Source of the DNA: Tieghemiomyces parasiticus
Lineage: Eukaryota > Kickxellomycota > Dimargaritomycetes > Dimargaritales > Dimargaritaceae
Assembly: GCA_027575765.1 (NCBI GenBank)
Contig: JANBPT010001328.1
Span: forward strand, 1-10,615
Length of the DNA stretch: 10,615 nt
Reading direction: 5' to 3'
Shown: positions 8,132 through 10,615 of the stretch, one piece after another
How the letters are laid out: each line of letters begins with the position of its first letter
Position numbering within the stretch: position 1 is the first letter of the stretch
Translations under genes and position numbers: made by a program
The notes under the pieces: generated by a model
The model's database searches: none
Seen by the model: only the letters and a program-made list of their open reading frames with translations
What the model was told of the DNA's origin: nothing

Positions 8132-8605
8132 TTGTCCAGAGCGCTAGAATGGGCCTAGCGCACCCCCCCCCCTCTATCACCTACCTGTTACTCGAATTAC
8201 TACGCCAGTTCCACCGTCACCAAGACTCTGCATGCTCACCCCGCCGCATACAAGCACATTGCCGTCGAGCCAGCCAACCCTAGATGTTGGGGCTCCTTAA
8301 CGTGGTTAGCCGCCGTTCGGCTTACATACAGTGTTACGCCTCTCTTTCGTCGCGCATTGCTGTGTCTACCATTACCTCTGCTTGACTTGGTCGGGGTCGC
8401 CCTCCTCTTAACTCCTTGTACTTTCCTACCACTCCTTGGTCACTATGGTTTGCACCGACACCCCCGATCCGCATCTCCAGGTTTTTGTTATGGTAAGGCC
8501 ACCAAGCCTTGTTTCGGGTTTTGCAACCCCGTTTTGGCCATGGTAGCCTGGCCGATAGCTGGATTGGTGGAGGTAGTTTAGGCCATAGATTAATAAACTT
8601 GGGCT
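8132..8605. other. Intergenic region upstream of the six-exon gene
   Basis: About 0.47 kb with the 3' UTR of the mitochondrial-type gene and the promoter of the next. It contains the hairpin at 8141-8161, a run of ten C (8163-8172), a GGGTT-TTGC-AACCC hairpin near 8517-8530 and AATAAA at 8592-8597, only 9 nt before the next proposed ATG. No gene seen. Confidence 0.5.
8141..8161 (+). repeat. Perfect hairpin just after the mitochondrial-type gene stop
   Basis: GCGCTAG (8141-8147) and CTAGCGC (8155-8161) are perfect reverse complements around a 7-nt loop, starting 9 nt after the stop codon and followed by C10. Function unknown. Confidence 0.5.
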
Positions 8606-10582
8606 ATGTATCTCGCAATGGTCGTACATACCCAACAGGCAGTTTGCCTCTGTATCGCCGTGCCTGAAGGCTGCTCTGTACCCGGTAGGTACTCGTGGGA
8701 CACGCCCGTGTTGGTCTACGATAAACACTTTAACAATAAGGTCGAGAATAATGACAGCCACCGTGTCGCTCACTAACCGCCCACGTTTTCACTGGTCACC
8801 CTTGATCGTTCTATACTAGGATTTGTCACCGCACTGCGCCAGCGAGCCCGGCCAAAGGTGACGGTGACTGTGAATGAGAAGACCACCGATCGCGCGTCGA
8901 TTCATGAGCTTACCGAAGCCTTGCAGCGGATCAGTCGCAAGATTGATCGTACTGAGCTGGGTAGGTACGCCTCAGGTTCTACCGATTCATTACTTAGCCC
9001 TAGTCAGTTGCTTATACGCTAATTTTATATATGGTATTTCCATCTCCTTTACTAACGGCGTCCTCACCAAACTGACCCATGTTGGCCTGGATAGAGCTGG
9101 ATATCATGTCCCATGTAGTCCTAAACACTAACCAGCGCAAGGTCAAGCGAGCCAAACCTTCGCCCGCTGACCCAGCGGCAAGTCTCTGCCGAGCCTTCGA
9201 AGTGCATACCAGGCCCCAGAAGGACGGTAAGTAGACGTGTATCACCTCGAATAAGCACCCGACGGCAGTGGGGCCAGAGGTAGTGAGAAACTGTCGGAAG
9301 AAGAAGGGGGGGGGGGGTGTTGCCGATTCATGAAAGTGAGCCCAGGAGGTAAGCAATCAGATCGCGTCTTGATGGGTTCAAAATTACCTTTTGATGATGA
9401 TTTTTTCCCACCTTATTCTTTGCCATACCCCTACCACTAGATAATCGGGCCCGCGTACTTCGGATCAGTCAGTATCTTGAACGGCTGGATGTCGTGGCCG
9501 AGCCGAATCTACCCGCCGCGTTTCTCCCTGACAGTCTGTCGGAGATATTTGGGCAATTGATGTCCGAATGGAACATGGCCTACCGTGGGTTGTACGTGTC
9601 AATACTGGGGCTGCCCGATACGGGTGCCGTCCCCCATACTAACCATACCGAGAAGCAGTTTCTGGTGGCACTGGGTGACTGGGCGACTTGCCTCGGCCAC
9701 TGGCTAGGTAAGTTAGCGATACGGAGCTTCCCAGTTAGGAGAAGGCCACGATCTTGCTGTGCCAAGGCGGTCATCGGACCTGTGTGGCACTTGGAGATCT
9801 CCTTTTGATCGACTCCTACGCACATATGTCGCTATGGGCGACGTGGTGGATCGAAAATGACCACCACGCCAATCCCTTGGATATACGGCACGGAAACCCT
9901 ACCTATATTATACTTATGGCAGGAAATTATGCATCACAGACTACGTGAATTTACACTGCGAACAACTTGAGCCCATAGGGTATCAGAACCTCCGGCACAC
10001 CGTGGTTGCGGGATTGGCCGGGCTGTTGATTTGGGCTGAGCAAATCGCCGTTGCGCGCCTATGGCACTCACTCAAAGTAAGATAATTAGTGAAGGTACTG
10101 CCCGTCACGAAACACCCTAACGGTCCTGCACTCGGTCGACACCTTAGAAAACCAACCCAACACTCCGCCCCAATTGGCTGTTGACTACACACAGAATCCC
10201 GAGGATTACGGAGAGACAGCAAAGTTTGATGAAGTTTTGGCAGGCGATCCGACCCTAGCGTGGGTTGACGTGCTCCAACGGCATGGCGGTGTGGCCTACC
10301 TCCACGCCCTTGCCCAGCATCTGCGCCACAAAGAACGTCTCTGGCCCAACGTCCACGCTAGAAATTTCGAGCTGAACTCGACCAGCGCCGAGCCCCCCAG
10401 GACTATTCCGGCCATACCATGGTCGGAACTGGATGCAGATACTGAGGGGAGCGCAGAGGATGTCCAGTGGTTGTTACAAAATAGACGCGCCTACGTCTAC
10501 GTCTACCTGCTTGACCACCTGGTGGCCGGGGCTGATCTACTCGACCAGGCAGACATCGGCCCCCTGCGTGCAGAATTGAAGG
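8606..10582 (+). CDS. Unrecognised helix-rich protein, six exons, 3' end outside window (partial)
   Basis: I do not recognise this protein. Proposed exons are 8606-8684, 8820-8960, 9095-9226, 9441-9707, 9979-10076 and 10195-10582. All junctions agree in phase (1,1,1,1,0) and give at least 368 residues. The last exon ends at a GTAAGT donor (10583), so the gene continues beyond the window. The product looks mainly alpha-helical. Residues about 40-90 are charged (IHELTEALQRISRKIDRTELELDI is one helix), followed by a basic patch NQRKVKRAKP. Residues about 118-240 contain W-rich hydrophobic helices (SEWNMAYRGLYVSILGLPD, GDWATCLGHWL). Exon 6 gives 129 residues with AWVDVLQRHGGVAYLHALAQHL and a YVYVYLLDHLVAGADLL helix. 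No signal peptide or catalytic motif is visible. An alpha-solenoid or scaffold role is a guess. The first exon is the least certain: ATG 8606 follows an in-frame stop, and ATG 8618 has the better context. Confidence 0.68.
8685..8819 (+). other. Intron 1 of the six-exon gene
   Basis: A 135-nt intron with donor GTAGGT, branch ACTAAC (A at 8776) and acceptor ATACTAG. It joins CSVP-G to FVTALRQR. An in-frame stop in the intron (TAA at 8774-8776) supports splicing. Confidence 0.6.
8961..9094 (+). other. Intron 2 of the six-exon gene
   Basis: A 134-nt intron with donor GTAGGT, branch ACTAAC (A at 9055) and acceptor GGATAG. It restores IDRTEL-E-LDIMSHV. The unspliced frame reaches a TGA just upstream of the acceptor. 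Confidence 0.7.
9227..9440 (+). other. Intron 3 of the six-exon gene, with a G12 run
   Basis: A 214-nt intron with donor GTAAGT and acceptor CCACTAG. The donor codon is followed directly by an in-frame TAG. No CTAAC is present; CTACC near 9431 is close to the acceptor. A run of 12 G (9306-9317) and TTGATGATGA (9391-9400) lie inside. ATGATGA matches a snoRNA C box but I see no partner D box. Confidence 0.65.
9708..9978 (+). other. Intron 4 of the six-exon gene, with an 8-bp hairpin
   Basis: The longest intron (271 nt), with donor GTAAGT and acceptor CCCATAG and no clear CTAAC. CGTGGTGG (9842-9849) pairs perfectly with CCACCACG (9861-9868). A missed small exon inside cannot be excluded. Confidence 0.55.
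10077..10194 (+). other. Intron 5 of the six-exon gene
   Basis: A 118-nt phase-0 intron with donor GTAAGA, branch CTAAC (A at 10120) and acceptor ACACAG at 10194. The nearer TAG at 10145 would shift the frame, so the more distant acceptor is preferred. Confidence 0.6.
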
Positions 10583-10615
10583 GTAAGTGACGGTGGAAGG
10601 GTGGTAGGCGCCGAT

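Noticed and set aside
9012..9356. 114-codon minus-strand frame across introns and exon 3 of the six-exon gene
   Set aside because: It runs through splice sites and a G12 run of the plus-strand gene, with no recognisable motif.
9391..9400. snoRNA C-box-like ATGATGA in intron 3
   Set aside because: No D box or terminal stem at a suitable distance inside the intron.
1..10615. CRISPR array, transposon or viral element
   Set aside because: No regularly spaced direct repeats, no terminal inverted or long terminal repeats, and no transposase, integrase or reverse transcriptase motifs in any frame I read.

Overview
The window looks like nuclear DNA from a fungus. The evidence is a Tup1-type WD40 C-terminus, a GT15 (Kre2/Mnt1) mannosyltransferase, which is a fungus-specific family, and an Irs4/Tax4-like protein with a C-terminal EH domain. 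The genes also carry short spliceosomal introns (118-271 nt) with GTAAGT, GTAGGT or GTAAGA donors, CTAAC branch sites and YAG acceptors. The presence of an OCIA-domain gene and the number of introns in several genes would suit an early-diverging (zygomycete-grade) fungus, but that placement is inference.

Layout. 1-111 (+): last 36 codons of a TUP1-like corepressor. 112-919: intergenic. 920-2190 (+): OCIA-domain protein in three exons, 301 aa. 2191-2888: intergenic, with an AT-rich TATA-like element and two hairpins. 2889-4632 (+): proline-rich protein with a C-terminal EH domain in three exons, 472 aa. 4633-5076: shared 3' region of two convergent genes. 5077-6231 (-): intronless GT15 alpha-1,2-mannosyltransferase, 384 aa. 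6232-7678: long divergent intergenic region with no convincing gene. 7679-8131 (+): 150-aa mitochondrial-type single-pass membrane protein. 8132-8605: intergenic. 8606-10582 and beyond (+): helix-rich protein I do not recognise, built from at least six exons and running off the right edge.

The genes look like ordinary independent eukaryotic transcription units covering transcriptional repression, mitochondrial membrane function, phosphoinositide and endocytic scaffolding, and Golgi glycosylation. I see no operon, mobile element, CRISPR array, tRNA or rRNA. The points most worth a second look are the unrecognised six-exon gene, the perfect short hairpins at or just after three of the stop codons, the fungal OCIA protein with a duplicated WDRLR motif and a conserved-looking C-terminus, and branch sites lying unusually far from their acceptors. 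All exon models were made by eye from phase, splice motifs and family conservation; there is no transcript evidence.
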